Below are positions 25,487 through 38,532 of a stretch of DNA of 64,000 nucleotides, piece by piece; the stretch's first letter is position 1; the number at the start of each line of letters is the position of its first letter. The position numbers and the translations under genes are program-made. Origin of the DNA: Setaria digitata (Eukaryota > Nematoda > Chromadorea > Rhabditida > Setariidae). The stretch is from contig RCAB01000135.1 of assembly GCA_003640385.1 (NCBI GenBank), positions 62,001 to 126,000 on the forward strand, read 5' to 3'. The notes under the pieces are model-generated. The model made no database searches. It was not told where the DNA came from and worked only from the letters and a program-made list of their open reading frames with translations.

Positions 25487-26348
25487 TTTTTCTAGAAAAT
25501 GTCTTGACTATTCACCACCTTATAAATAAATATGGATAGTTTGAATTCCTGAGAAAGAACAAATACAACAGTATTGTCGGATTTATATTTTAGTTCTTTA
25601 TTAATTAAATTTTTCTTCATTATATCATTATCTTGTTAAATAAGTGCAAAATAGACCTCAAAAATCAAAAAAAAAAAAAAAAAAAAAATCCAATCGGAAA
25701 CACCTCGAGCGATTTGCTGAGAAATATATAGAAATCTAATGAAAATGTTCTCAATCTGTTCCACTTTTTCCGTTTAAATTTGTAGTAAAATCACAGCAAA
25801 AATCTGAAAGTCACATTAATTAGAATAATCGCCAATGTAAAAAATTACTGTTAAGCCCATAAGTCCTCAAACACAAAAAAACTACAAAAGAAAATGAAAT
25901 CTTACAGCTGTTCACTTTTAAATTTCAATTCCTCAATTAAATTTTAAAGAATCAACATTTTAAGAATAGAAGGCGAGTCGAACCACGAGAAAGTTATCGC
26001 ACGTACCAAAAACTAAATATACGATATCTGAAGAAAAAAAGCGCAAGTACTACGATCAAACTGGCATCAAACACAGCATGAAATGAGCAACAAATATGTC
26101 TCCCTGAGAAAATACTTCATGTAAATTTACTACTGCTATTTGATTGAGTTTAATTCAATTCAAATCTATTTGATTCCGCTTAACTCTATCTTTAAATTCA
26201 TTATGATTCAATGTATCTTTTTATTAACCAATCAGTTATTTATATCAATCAGGAAAACAAACAAATAAAACTTGGCTCTTTTATTGAAGCGCATTTTTAT
26301 GGACTTTAGATTATCTGTAAAACTTTAGTACTCGCTTGAATAATACAA

Positions 26349-26657
26349 ATGAGAACAGTAAATTATCCCTTCAGTCAATCGCTTATGACAAAAAATGTCG
26401 ATGTGTTAGTGGACCGATGTAAAAATTTGGATTTCTTTCATCCCAATCGATCAGTGTCACTAAAACTGAAAATGTGTTTTTGGTTTCACGAACTTCAATT
26501 GAAATTAATCAAAAAGACATTTAGTCCTGAAGACAGATCAAACTTACTTACATATACTGAAAAAATTTTAGATAAAACAAATGTTACCACTTCAACTGCG
26601 TCTGTTCCTCAGATTAGGTCTCGGAATTTCCTACAATCTATTCTAAACAAATTTTAG
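26349..26657 (+). CDS. Hypothetical 102-residue ORF
   Basis: An uninterrupted reading frame from ATG to TAG with mixed, protein-like composition: it includes DVLVDRCKNLDFFHPNRS, a Cys/Trp-containing helix-like segment and PQIRSRNFLQSILNKF at the end. I do not recognise a family. It may be a single-exon gene, one exon of a larger plus-strand gene, or chance, since the composition is more balanced than most shadow ORFs here but no splice partner could be phased confidently. Confidence 0.3.
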   Translation: MRTVNYPFSQSLMTKNVDVLVDRCKNLDFFHPNRSVSLKLKMCFWFHELQLKLIKKTFSPEDRSNLLTYTEKILDKTNVTTSTASVPQIRSRNFLQSILNKF

Positions 26658-26821
26658 AATTGAACAATCTAATTGCAAAAAAAAAAAAAATGTGCCACAG
26701 GGAGAGAGCATGTAATATATAAGAAAAAACTACACTGTTGGATTGTTTCTTTTAGCATTAAAATTAGTAGTAATCACAGATGGAAAGTTATTTACCACAA
26801 TAATAATGATAAAAATAAAAT

Positions 26822-27005
26822 TAGCATTACTAGCTTTTGAAATTTTTAATTTCTTGATCTTCACTGCGAAGCATGTATTCATGAAATTTTTGTCTAAATT
26901 CAAAACCCCGCGNGAGCATTACTAGCTTTTGAAATTTTTAATTTCTTGACCTTCACTGCGAAGCATGTATTCATGAAATTTTTGTCTAAATTCAAAACCC
27001 CGCGT
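26822..27005. repeat. Direct duplication split by a single N (26913)
   Basis: About 90 bp containing GAAGCATGTATTCATG and ending CCCCGCG is present on both sides of the N, with one mismatch (TTGATC versus TTGACC). It is interpreted as an assembly join. Confidence 0.85.
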
Positions 27006-27274
27006 GGTCACACTTCGCAATGAAAATAAATTTAAAATTTTGATTTTGCACAGGTATTAAAAAAAAAAAAAACTTCAACGCAATGGCATCAATATTTAAC
27101 TGATTTGATTCGAGTGAAAGAAAATTTTCAAATGTTGAAACATTTACAACAACCAACATTACGGTATAATGCTTCATACCTTCCGCAAATATGTTCAACG
27201 TATTTAATTCGATTTTCCCAACTGAAATCAAGCCCTCACTTTTGTTGACTCCATTTAGCTTCAGCACTTATTTC

Positions 27275-27436
27275 ATATTTATTTTGTACCTTTAATATCT
27301 ATAATCCAGTTATATACACTTTCCACATTTATTTTATCGACATAAAATGTNGAGTTTTCATATTTATTTTGTACCTTTAACATCTATAATCCAGTTATAT
27401 ACACTTTCCACATTTATTTTATCGACATAAAATGTT
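27275..27436. repeat. Direct duplication split by a single N (27351)
   Basis: About 77 bp beginning CATATTTATTTTGTACC and ending CATAAAATGT is repeated after the N with one mismatch (AATATC versus AACATC). The pattern matches the other N joints. Confidence 0.85.
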
Positions 27437-28429
27437 TCCTACATTTTAAGAAATTTTAAGGAAATGAAAAATAAGAACGAATTACAACGGTGCCAAAGAA
27501 AGTTGTGAGTCGTGAAATCATTTAAAAAATATGCATACTATAGATTTTGAAAGGGGCAATAAGCTAACACTATTTAAAATTCAACTTTAAACTGAGAAAT
27601 GCACTGTGATGGCAAACCATCATTACCAAATAAATTTTGCACACTAAAACGGTTCACAGATGTATGGGAAAATTTTATGATGTTCATCAAAATATTTCGC
27701 TTAATTCGATCAAAAGGCAAGAAATAGCAATCAAAGCTTATGAAAATAAAATCTTAGAATGTTCAACTAATTATCGGGTACTATCACCGCACAAATACTG
27801 AAATTTCAAACAATATTAAATACTTAAAAAAAAAAGTAACTCACTATCAGCAGGATTTGCCGACTACAAACAAAAACAATAAGGGAAATGTTTAACAAGT
27901 GAGAAAGCATTTTTTAAGCTACTGCTATTATTGTCCAAAAAAAAAAAAACAAACGACTGTGTTGACCATCAGCCCTTTTAAATGAAAAAAAAAAAATCAC
28001 TGGTCGAAGTGACTTGGAATCCGTTCAAAAATTTAAAAGCATTAATTAAGCTCAGCTATAAAAAAGAAAGTTTAAGTAAACAAACCATTCCAAACTTTAT
28101 CATCTTCGAATATTATCTTCTTTTTTACTTCTTTTTCTAAAAGTGAGAATCTTCTGAAATATTACGTGCTATGAGCTATGATTCTTTCGAATATTCCCAT
28201 GATTTAATACAGCATAAACAAAAACTTCCTTTATGAACAATCCTTTGAAGGAAGTAAATAAACTTTAATTTGATCCTAACTAGATTATTTGCTAACTTAG
28301 AACACAATACATAAATATTCTCTAAGTGGAATTGCTAATAAGACCCAGCTAAATTTATAGAGCAAACGTGACACAACTGCTAAGATATTTAGATGACAGT
28401 TGAACTGATTACGTGGAAATCAACGTATG

Positions 28430-29000
28430 GAAGAGATTTAAAGCACTAAACACATGCAGACGTGATGTTGCGCACAGTTTATCGTGCCTACTCCTCAATA
28501 TGAAAAGTTTTAAAGTACGTTTTACGTCTCCCTGTCCAACCGCATTATATGAATTTTCGCTTCAAGTAGTCGAGTAAATTACGTGATCGTATGGTACTAG
28601 GCAGTGTATCATCTGGGAGACAAGCCACCACCTCGGACACTGCCAGAAATTACCCCGCGACTTGCCGTTGGGACCGGGACAATTCCAACCCTGTTGATGT
28701 AATGAACATCGTATAATTCGTCACACGTCAGTCGCCGCACGCTCCACGGCAACTTGAAAATTCGTACTTGTCATGTGTGGAGAATTCGTTGAGGCGAGGG
28801 AGCGTGAGTAGGGGAGCAATTCGGAATATATGGGAAATCTCGGGGTATCCAGATGGAATGCATGTAAGGTAGTTCAGTAGACTGTTAGGCTAGTTGAGCC
28901 AGAACAGATGATGAGAGCTGATCTAACCTCGAAGTCTTTTGGGAGACATTTCCTACAATTTCCGTTCCTATTTTTGACGAATTGTGAGTCAGGTTCGGAA
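28430..29000. other. GC-richer island with hairpin and overlapping open frames
   Basis: This block stands out from the surrounding AT-rich DNA. It has an 8-bp inverted repeat, GGCAGTGT (28600-28607) and ACACTGCC (28637-28644). Plus-strand frames are open for about 50 codons before 28577 and for 34 codons from 28601 to TAA at 28702. The possible intron between them would be under 40 bp, and the minus strand is open too, so no exon is called. It could be a promoter, an RNA gene or part of an unrecognised gene. Confidence 0.35.
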
Positions 29001-29405
29001 AGTTTGTCCAGTCATTTAATGTATTGCTTCTGTTCGCTACTAAAACACTGCACGAGACTTTGATCCTTGATATCCTTTGATTCTAGACTTCCCGTGTTGG
29101 CGTGTACTTAGTTCACGTTTTCATAAGTAGGTTTCGTCCTTTGTTGCCATCTCTACAAAATTCCTGAAGTTATCAAGTTTGCTGTTCATGGGTTCAGTGA
29201 GAGCTATTTATTGTTCGCGGAACTGCTGTTGATATTTCTTTTTTGACTTGATGCTAACTTTAAGCTTCGATAGATCAAGCACATCTCTCTCGTGTCTGCT
29301 TGACCCCTGATTTTTACTTGACTTTATTTGAAATTTGATATGATAGCGTAATGAGTAGTGGAAATCTTTTTATGAACAATTTTATTGAATCACGCAATTT
29401 CAGTA

Positions 29406-32400
29406 TCAGAAATATAGATAGACAGTCCAATAGACAATATGGAAGGCAACAAAAAATGCCGGAAATAGAATCCTCGAAATCAGATCGACCTGAAATATCA
29501 TTTTTAACCTTTTTAGAAGATGGAAAATAACTGAGAAGTTGTAAGCAGATTATAACTCTCAAACATGAGTATCCTAGTTGATATCTCTGTTTTCATAAAT
29601 GTTGACTTTTCATCATTTTCATCATCCCATTCACATTCACTTTCATTTCCTACCTTAAACTACCTTATCAAGTCATGAACCTGTGATGGTCGTATCCTCA
29701 TACAGATGTGTAAATATTCATTGGCAGATTCAGTGATCACGGTTGGCCTTAGACGTAACTCCTTCCTCGATCCTCGTGCCAGTAGCGGTATCTCGAAATC
29801 ATTTTCAGGCTGCAAGCGAAAAATGAAAATTAAAGAAAATCTAAAAATTTCTCTGAAGTTACGATAAAGTTTTACATAAAATTACGATTACTGCTGGTGG
29901 AATTTAGAATCCTTTACAAAAACGCATATTTGAATTTCGTTCTTAAAAATAATTTCGTGTAATTTGCATTTCTAATAAGCTAAATAGCTTAATTTGCTAA
30001 CTTCATTATTCATTGTATAGCTTCTGCATCCTACTGTTCGACTCCTTCTTATAATTGGTGAATTTTCGGTTATTTTATAGTAAGTTGTTGTTGTTGCCGT
30101 ATCACTGATTAAAGAACTTCGATATCGTTTCATTAAGTAACCTATTGTTGCATATTCCAGTAGCGATGCAAAAACTGCAAAAGGAAAAACTTTAAAAGAA
30201 ATTACATTATCGTCCTTCAAATGGTACTAAATATCGTAAAATTTTGGTTTCTGAATTGCTTATAATTGGAAAAGTTTCACTGATTGAGGATATAAAGCAT
30301 TATGCATAACTTATGCCGCCAAGGACAAAGAAAAGAAAAGATTAAATCAGCAAGAATTAAAAAAAATAAACAAATTGAGTAATGAATTTTCACAGTTTTC
30401 TCTTTTCTCGTTTTCTTTCGAGGGCGGATTTTCTCAACAAGCATATATGCTATTTATCATTTTCTGATATTGCAGGAATTGCAATACAACAGAATTATTA
30501 ATTGCGCAAACTTACCGATGAAATAACATGTTCCAAGAAAAATATCAAGACTTTTGACATAGGATACCTGAAAGGAACTGATTATTTATTTTGTATTCAA
30601 AGAAATATCTAGCACTTGAATCAGATTACTTTCTACATATAGCACATGCTAAGATCAGTAAATTTTGTTCAACTTCGAGAACGAGGAGTACCAATAACTT
30701 GAGGAAAATGACCTAACATTAGGAAATATTTTGGCTTTCTATTTATGCATTTCATTAATAGCAGAGTGGAACTGCTTAATTTCATACTGAACATTTCTTT
30801 GAATAATTATTTAGCACCTTTGGTAATGAAGCGTTTGTTGAGGTCATCAATGTTGTCATTGTTAGCACTGTAGTGACACCTGTAAATGACCTTCCTAGCG
30901 GGATAGGTAGTAATTGCTTTGCATAAATATTACTGAACTATAGTGATTGATTTTCACCAGCTAAATATGAATTGAGGCTAAAAATGACTCTTTTTTTGCT
31001 ATTACTTTTATCAGTTTGATAATGCTTTCATTTTAACACAAATCTCTATCTGTAGTAAAATTTCTAATTTTTTTGATTTCAGCAAAGTGTTAAATTCCTT
31101 CTATATATATATATATTATTATTATTTTATATGAATTATTTTTTTTTTCGAAATATACAAGAAGAATATACAAGAACACTGACCAATGGCAACTCGAGCC
31201 TGGGTAGCATCACGATTGAGCCAGAATGATACCCAGGAAATGACAACAATTAATGAGGAAGGGAAATATATCTGTATCAAATAGAAGCCAATATTCCTTT
31301 TAAATGTGAAATAAGTGGAAAGCCTCGAGTAATTTCCTTAAAAACAAAAATACTCGCTGAGTTAAAGTAAGAAAAATACTTACTTTTGATGATGTTTTGC
31401 TCCTTCTTCAGTCAGGTATGTCTTAATTAAGAAAGGAAAATCTATTAATCTCATTATCTAAATAAAGTTTTGCCCTATCTTTTGGAACTCCTTAAAATCT
31501 GTTTCTTTTCGCAGAAGTGATTTTCTATAAGCGAAGCTAGCAATGAGAAGGATAATAATCTTGTTCTAAACTACCAAGTTTATCTCAGCTGAACTCATCT
31601 ACCTCCATTTCTTAAGCAGAAAATTCATGGAAATTAGAATTTTTAAATAGCTTAAGATACAACTGACCAGTACTAAGCGAAATGACTCGTTCAACATGTC
31701 TGTGATCACCGATCGTAAAATGAGCTAAATGAACATTTTCATCAATTGTTACCGAGTCGTCACCCATATGCCAGTGATATATGATATCTCGAGTGCTGTA
31801 CCCGTAACTCTAGGATAGGTGAAAACAAGTAAAGTTTGCTCAGGTAACAATGACTAGTCTCTTATTAGGAGAAAAACAAAATACTTTGAGGCAGAAAGTT
31901 GTAAAATTTTTTATTGTCACTAATGAAAGATCGAAATTCTCTTGTTAACGTTTGATCATCCAGATTAACCTAATAATGACCGTTCAGATTTTGTGATTAA
32001 AATTTGCTATATAAATTTTCCCTAAAATTCAATCCATTAAATTTGTCACAATGGAAAATTACCTGTTATTTGGCTAATTACGTAATAATTTATTAAGTAT
32101 AGTATTGCCTCATCAGATACACTTTAAATTTTAATTAATTTCATTTTCGAAGTGAAATGTCGGAAGTTGTCTTTGTTTCAAGGGAAAACATATCAGAAAC
32201 AAGAGAAAGCATCGCGCTTCAATTATAAATGCTTGAAGATAAAGATTAATAAGGGATCATTTAAAAATTACAACGATAATTCGATTAGGTGCACATGAAT
32301 TAATGTCACACATAGAATGAATTTTCAAGATTTTTATCATCTCAATGAGAATCTAAGTTAGGATAGCAGTGCTATGCTATCAGGTCTAATCTTTCTTCAC

Positions 32401-35400
32401 TCTCTAGCAACTATACAGTTCAGATGATTTCTAAGATTTCATTCCTGAAATGAAAAAAGTTTCCATTGACAGTTTAATCTAAAGAGAAATGATGTCGCAT
32501 TTGAATTAGATTCATTGTTAAAAGATATGGAAGTGTTTCATATCAACGAGAAGAAAAAAAAACACTTAAGCTTCTTCCATCTATGAACATATCACTCAAG
32601 AAATTTTTTTTTTTTTTGTAAAATTTAAAATTTTTTTCAAGGATTATTCGAAAAATAAAAGCAATTTTTTTTTTTAGGGGGAAAAGAATTGGAAAGTTTA
32701 AGAGAAATTATAAGAATTCGAAAAACGAGATTAATTATGATTTTAATTGTAAATTATGAAATTTATAGAGAAAAAGCAGTGTATTTCAAAAATTTTTAGA
32801 AAAAATTGGAATGGTTTAAAAAAAAAAAAAAAAAAAACAGAAAATTACTCCGATAAGATTAAGGCCTAAACTTTTGAATCCAAAAACTTCACTTAGCACA
32901 ACGATAACTTCATATTAATTCCTACAGATAAAAAAAAGGGGTCAGAACTATGAATCTGATAGCATTTGATAACAATTTGATTGCATAAAAGTAAGATATC
33001 AGTTTTCTATTTTTTTTTTTATTTTTTTGTATTTCATCAGAAGTTCTAATTTGGAGGAAATTTGGCAATTAACGGTTTACCTCAATTTCGAGAGCACAAA
33101 CTTGAACATCCAGCGGAAACTGAAATAATAATTCATTAATAATTAACTGCATAAAATGTAAATGTAGTAGTAAGTAAAGAAAAGTAAAATTTTAGAATTT
33201 TTTCTTTTTTGAATTTTAACTTATAATTTTAGTTAATTCTTAGAAATTTGAATTAGAAAAGTAGAATGAAATTTTAAAATATTTTTTTCTTGCATTTTTA
33301 TAATTTTAACATTTGTGCTATTCTTGTACATTCATTTGTAAATGAAATTTAGGACATACACTGTGTAAATTCATTGGACAATTAGCTGTTACTGTAAGCC
33401 TGCAAATGGGAAATAATTAGCACTTCAAATAATTAAGCTTTTCGAAATTTTTTTCCAAACTTTTAATAATCATCCTAAAGCTAAAACGAAAAAAAAGGGA
33501 AGACGAATTATTTTATTTGGTATTTCATTTTTACAAAAATGACACATTTTTTTCCTATCACTTAAATTAAAATTCATACATTCTCTCTTCTTTCCCAAAA
33601 ATTTTATCGCTTAAAATGCTAATGATAAAATTATAAGTTAACTAGTATAATAATTATAAGCTGGCATTAAATTTGCATATGTTTTAAAAACGATATTTAT
33701 TAATTTTTTTTTCTGTTTTTTTTTTTCCCTCCCAATTAACACATATATGTTGTAAATATTCTCTTGTGACATAAAATTTACATATTATTAAGCTATTATT
33801 ATAACTTTTTATTTTTATGACGTGATAAGTTTAGAATTTCCTCACAATTAAGTTTCTAAATTCAAATTTTATTCACACCTCTTTTAATGCACCAATTTCA
33901 ATTTATAATTGAATTCTGTGAATTTTCATAAATTTTATATGGTGAAATTCAAGTTAAACAAAACATTANAAAAAATAAAACAAAACATTAGGAAAAAAGA
34001 TGAAATATTAATAAATGTTATAATGTTATAAAATTATATTTAAAGAAACAGAACAAAAATGGAATGAAAGAACGATAAAAATAATAATGAAAATATTACT
34101 AAAAACTTAAGGTCCATTCTTAAAATTTCATCACTAATACTAGTGTTAGTTAGACTTATCTCGAAAATTTTATCTATTGACAGACTTACTCCCAAAATCT
34201 TATCACAAACAACTGATAAACTTACTCTTAAAATTTTATAACAAGTCTTTTGATAAATTTATTCTTAAAATTTTATCATTGCTACAAGAGGAGCATAATT
34301 AACAAGTTCGTCTTTTCTTTCTTTTTTTCTAGAACAGAAAAGTAACCTAATGCTGCGGAATACGTTGCCTCTGTTATCGATACGTAAGAAAGAGTTATGC
34401 GTTGTAGCTTCATGAAAGAATGACTTCTTCTCATTCGGGAAGAAAGTATCAGGAACCCAAATACTCTTTATTAAATCAATTCCGATTGTAAGTTCCCTCT
34501 CGTCGGCACTTTCAAATGCTAAACGATTGTCACGCCAAAACTGACGTAAATACAATGCAACCGTATAATCCTGGAAACACTTCTCACTTAATCCTGACAA
34601 TTAATCCACTCACCTTATCTAGCTAATAATACTAATTAGGTGTATGAATTTTAATTAGTGATAATTTAACACAGCAAAAGACGTTTATTTTTTCACTTAT
34701 ATTATGCAGCCATATTGTTCTGTTTGTTTGTTTCCAGTCAGACAATTGCAAAAATTTAAAAACATATAAATCAACCCTTCTTAAAGTATTTCCCGTTGTA
34801 AATATTTCACAAAGGGATTTCTTCCTTTTTTTTTTTTCGTTGTTTGTTTGTTTCAAATTTATCGCTTATTTTGTTTTAAATCCCAAATGAATACTTTATG
34901 AGTGCTATAAATTCTATTCTTATTTTTTTCCCCCGACGTAAAGTTACTTTGTTTTTATCAGTTTCAATTTATGATGAAATTGTATTACTTTCAAATGTTT
35001 GAAATTATACCACTGACTATAAATTCTTTATCATATCATTGCACTATCATATCATTTAAGACGTGAAAAAAGTTAGTAGCTAATTACGAAATAAATGATA
35101 CCATGGAAACTTCCGAGACAGCGCTTATTGTTGTCACGTGAATCGTAACGTTCACTTCAATTGGCGCTTCTCAAAATTATAATCATTAAATATGCTGTTT
35201 TTTTTTTGTTTTCTTTTAACATATGAATTATAAGCTTGATTAATGAGAATACGTTAAGAAAAACATTTGTAATTTTTCGAGAGAGAGAGAAAAAAAAATC
35301 TCTAATTTTATAAAAGAATAATCGAAACTTTAATTAAGGCATAAATCTATCGGTTAATTAATCTTTCAACCATTTTCAGCTATATAAGTAGGCTTTTAGG

Positions 35401-36990
35401 ATTTTTTTTTTCTCGCTAGTTTACGACATGCAGGTTGTTGTAAACAATTCGAAAATCAGTAAAATTTTGCATATTTCAGACATGATATATAATTAATCTT
35501 ATAATTTATTATTTTTTTCTTTTTTATTATGATAATGAAATTTCCATGAACTTGCCATATCAGAAACTACAACTAGTTCCAAAATTGGATCTGTAATTGT
35601 TTTTAATTATTAGATCATAATTTTTAGATGATATACTAGCGGAGACGAAAAAGTTCGAGTGTCAGTCCTTTTAATTTGAATTGAAAAACCATGCGTGACA
35701 TTTTTAAATTATTTCAAAAGAATACTTGACAATTCTTTTAAAAAATTGTAAATTTTTTTACACTTTTATAATTATCATAATTAATATATATATGCTTTTT
35801 TCAAATAATATTTTTAGATTTTATGCATTATCATATCAATAATGAGTTGTAAAACTAACGACCGTAATTTGGTCTAATTCTGCGATCATGACTTGCGATC
35901 AGCTTATCGAGAAGGTGGCTAACATTCATTTCCAAGTGATGTTGCACCTGTTGATGTTGTTTGTTTGAAACGATTGGCTCACTTAAAAAAAAAAAAAAAA
36001 AAAAAAAAAAGGCAAAAGGAACAAATTTTGTTATATTATTTAATTTTGGTAGAAAAGAAAAAAACTTAAAAATACATTATGCACTGTTTCCATTAATTTA
36101 AAGGCTGCAATTTTTGCAAATTCTGAATTTCCGAAAGTTCTAATTTCCGATTTTCCAATTTTTATCACAAGTTTTTGAAAAAAAAAAAAACTAGTTTGCA
36201 GGCACTTATGAATAGAGATAATGATGAAAATGGAAATAGTTTGGATTTTTTTTTTCAGAAATTTTTATGGAAATATTTCAGCATTTCAGAAATTTTTTTG
36301 TTCCTCAAAGCGAAAAAGTGACTGTACACAAAAAGTGTTTTTTTTTTTTTTGTTTATACAAATGCAAATGCTAATGTGTGATGTTCTAATTTTCTAAGGT
36401 TAGTCTTTTAAGATCAGAAATAGAATTTTATGGAAAATTTTTGGCTTTGTTCAGATGAAAATTATCTAAAATTAGAAAAAAAAATTTCTTTTTGAGCCAT
36501 AAATAAATTGCATTAGCGGTTATAAAACAGAATTGCACGATTCGATTTTAATTTTTAAAAATCTAAAAAAAAAAAAGAATTAAGAATTAAACCTACTGAT
36601 TGTGCATTATGTTTGATTCATTTCTCCTACTTGAAATAAATCTCTAAAATAATTTAGTTTTATTAGAATCAATATAAATATGCAAACTTAAATGCATTAA
36701 TTTATACGAGCATTATGATTGCTTTTGTAGTAATTTGTACCTATTAATTACTCCATTCATGTTTAATTGATTATTCATTGAAACACTCAAATATTCGGAA
36801 GTTTCACGCCAACAATTATCCTGATAATGTAATTAACAGAATGACTGAAATATCATAAAATTCTATCTTGAATAAGCAAAGAAAAGGAACTTACAGTATC
36901 CGATGCATTAGCTGCAGTTACAGTATGCAGAAAGAGTGTAATTATTATCATTGATTTATGAATTAACTGTTGATAAACTAAGGTAGTCAT
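29406..36990 (-). CDS. GABA-A-type ligand-gated chloride channel subunit (GRD-like)
   Basis: Predicted 459 residues in 13 exons: 36990-36895, 35977-35860, 35169-35102, 34570-34347, 33399-33360, 33119-33081, 31809-31668, 31336-31184, 30879-30818, 30567-30516, 30174-30002, 29809-29681, 29489-29406. It has a hydrophobic signal peptide ([16 protein letters not shown]), the extracellular motifs [17 protein letters not shown] and THNSFLRI, and a Cys-loop (Cys176-Cys190, 13 between). M1 is near 259-282, M2 has [18 protein letters not shown] (288-305), M3 is near 318-340, and M4 is in the last exon ([15 protein letters not shown]). Arg at 0' and the absence of a cationic insert favour anion selectivity. 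It is most like insect GRD and nematode GAB-1/LGC-37-type subunits, but the exact orthologue and ligand are not settled. NVS and NVT sites could be glycosylated. The exon 3 acceptor is uncertain by 3 bases. A minus-strand AATAAA lies at 29386-29381. Confidence 0.94.
31810..33080 (-). other. Intron between Cys-loop exon 6 and exon 7 of the channel gene
   Basis: This 1.27-kb intron is AT-rich, with several A/T homopolymers, for example near 32600-32680 and 32818-32837. No coding or RNA feature is seen. Confidence 0.6.
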
Positions 36991-38532
36991 TATAATCTTA
37001 ATCACATGATCAAAAAAGAATCATTGACTGGGATGATAACGTCGATAATTACTTGAGCGTAATCATATTTATTTGCCGTGAAAATTTTTGCTAAAAAATT
37101 CGAGCTCCTGAAAAATCCTGAAAAATAAACCCAACATTGGACTCATTGAGTTCTAATTAGAAGAATGTGCAGCATATAGTAATAGTTTTATATTAGCTTT
37201 TTAATTTAAATAGAAAAGAATAGAACAGAAGTAGTAGGAACCGGATGTTATGAGCTGAGAAAATAAACCTGAAAGAATTTAAGTTATTAATCTAGATATA
37301 TTGAAAAATTTGGCCAGAAAAGACACTTATCATCAGTCAATAGTAAAAATTACCTTTAAGCAATATATATCAATTTGCGAAATGATTACTGATAAGTTTA
37401 CAACCAGTGATGTGAACTGAAAATAATAATTTGATAATTTTTATTGCAAAAAGCTTTATTTATCACTATAATGAAGGTTTTTTTTTTTATCATGCCACAT
37501 TTTTATTATCACACTTACCTGTTTTTTCTAATTATCAATTCTTCGAAAAAAAAAGGAAAAAAATGGAAAAAAGACTGATAATTTAAATTAAAATTTGCAT
37601 TCTCTCACTGCTATGCTAACAATCTATTTTTGACTCTAACCAATTAAACAAATCTAAAAAGATATAAACTGAATTTGCTGTAGCATAAAACAGGGATAGA
37701 AATTAAGCAAAGCATAGGAAGATTTTCTGAAAATTCTAATACAAACAGAACAGCAACTTACAATTTCTGAAGGACCATTTAAAAGAAGAAGGATAGAGTT
37801 AAGCAAAGATCATTGAGAAAAAGCTGAATAAGTTTCTAGACTCTTCAACGTAGTCTAGTTAGTTTACTAATGGTAAGGCTTGATGACCTATTGATAAGCA
37901 GTATTGTCGTTCAAATCTTGCATTTTTTCTTTTTTGAAAAAAGATATTTTCGGGATTGAAATTCCTAAGGGATTTCTTTATGTGAACTTATTTCATTCGT
38001 GTTACACATAAAATGAAAAATCACAAAAGTTTGAAAAATAAAAAAGTAATAAATAATCTGAAAAATCAGTGTTGAAAAAACGAATTTATGAATTCTTGAC
38101 TTCATAACTTCGCAATTTTTTTTTAATCACAACGAAAAATTTCATGAAATATAACTAACTGATATTATAATCTTGCAATCTTGATGATTCCTCTCCGGAT
38201 GGATTTGCAAGCATTGCTGCAAATGTCATCAGGATACATTTTTCTTTTCTCAATCCAAAAATTTAAAATTTAATTGTTTGGATGAAAATTTCAATCATTC
38301 AAATAAATCAGAAAAATAGTATTGGTTTTAAATCTTAAATATATGAATCTTAATTTGGTGCTATAATTGTTGGTGGAATGAATTACTGCAAACCGATGTT
38401 TTAAATCAGTCACTTTAGCCGATATTTTAATGAAATAAATCGACACTTTAATAAAGCAAAATTGGAAAAGATTAATTATTAATTATTAAATAGTAAGATT
38501 GTGAAATTGGTATAATTAAGACGGACCAACTA

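Larger units (their letters stand above)
24731..29405. other. Long intergenic stretch with repeats, weak ORFs and a GC-richer island
   Basis: No gene is firmly identified. It contains a tandem duplication (25373-25486), two N-centred duplications (26913, 27351), a 102-codon plus ORF (26349-26657), shorter coding-like plus stretches near 27040-27250 and 27590-27720, and a GC-richer island (about 28430-29000). The GABA-receptor 3' UTR lies at the right end. Confidence 0.5.

Noticed and set aside
37865..37940. tRNA-like box B (GTTCAAATC)
   Set aside because: The bases flanking the putative T-loop do not pair and no acceptor or D-arm could be drawn.
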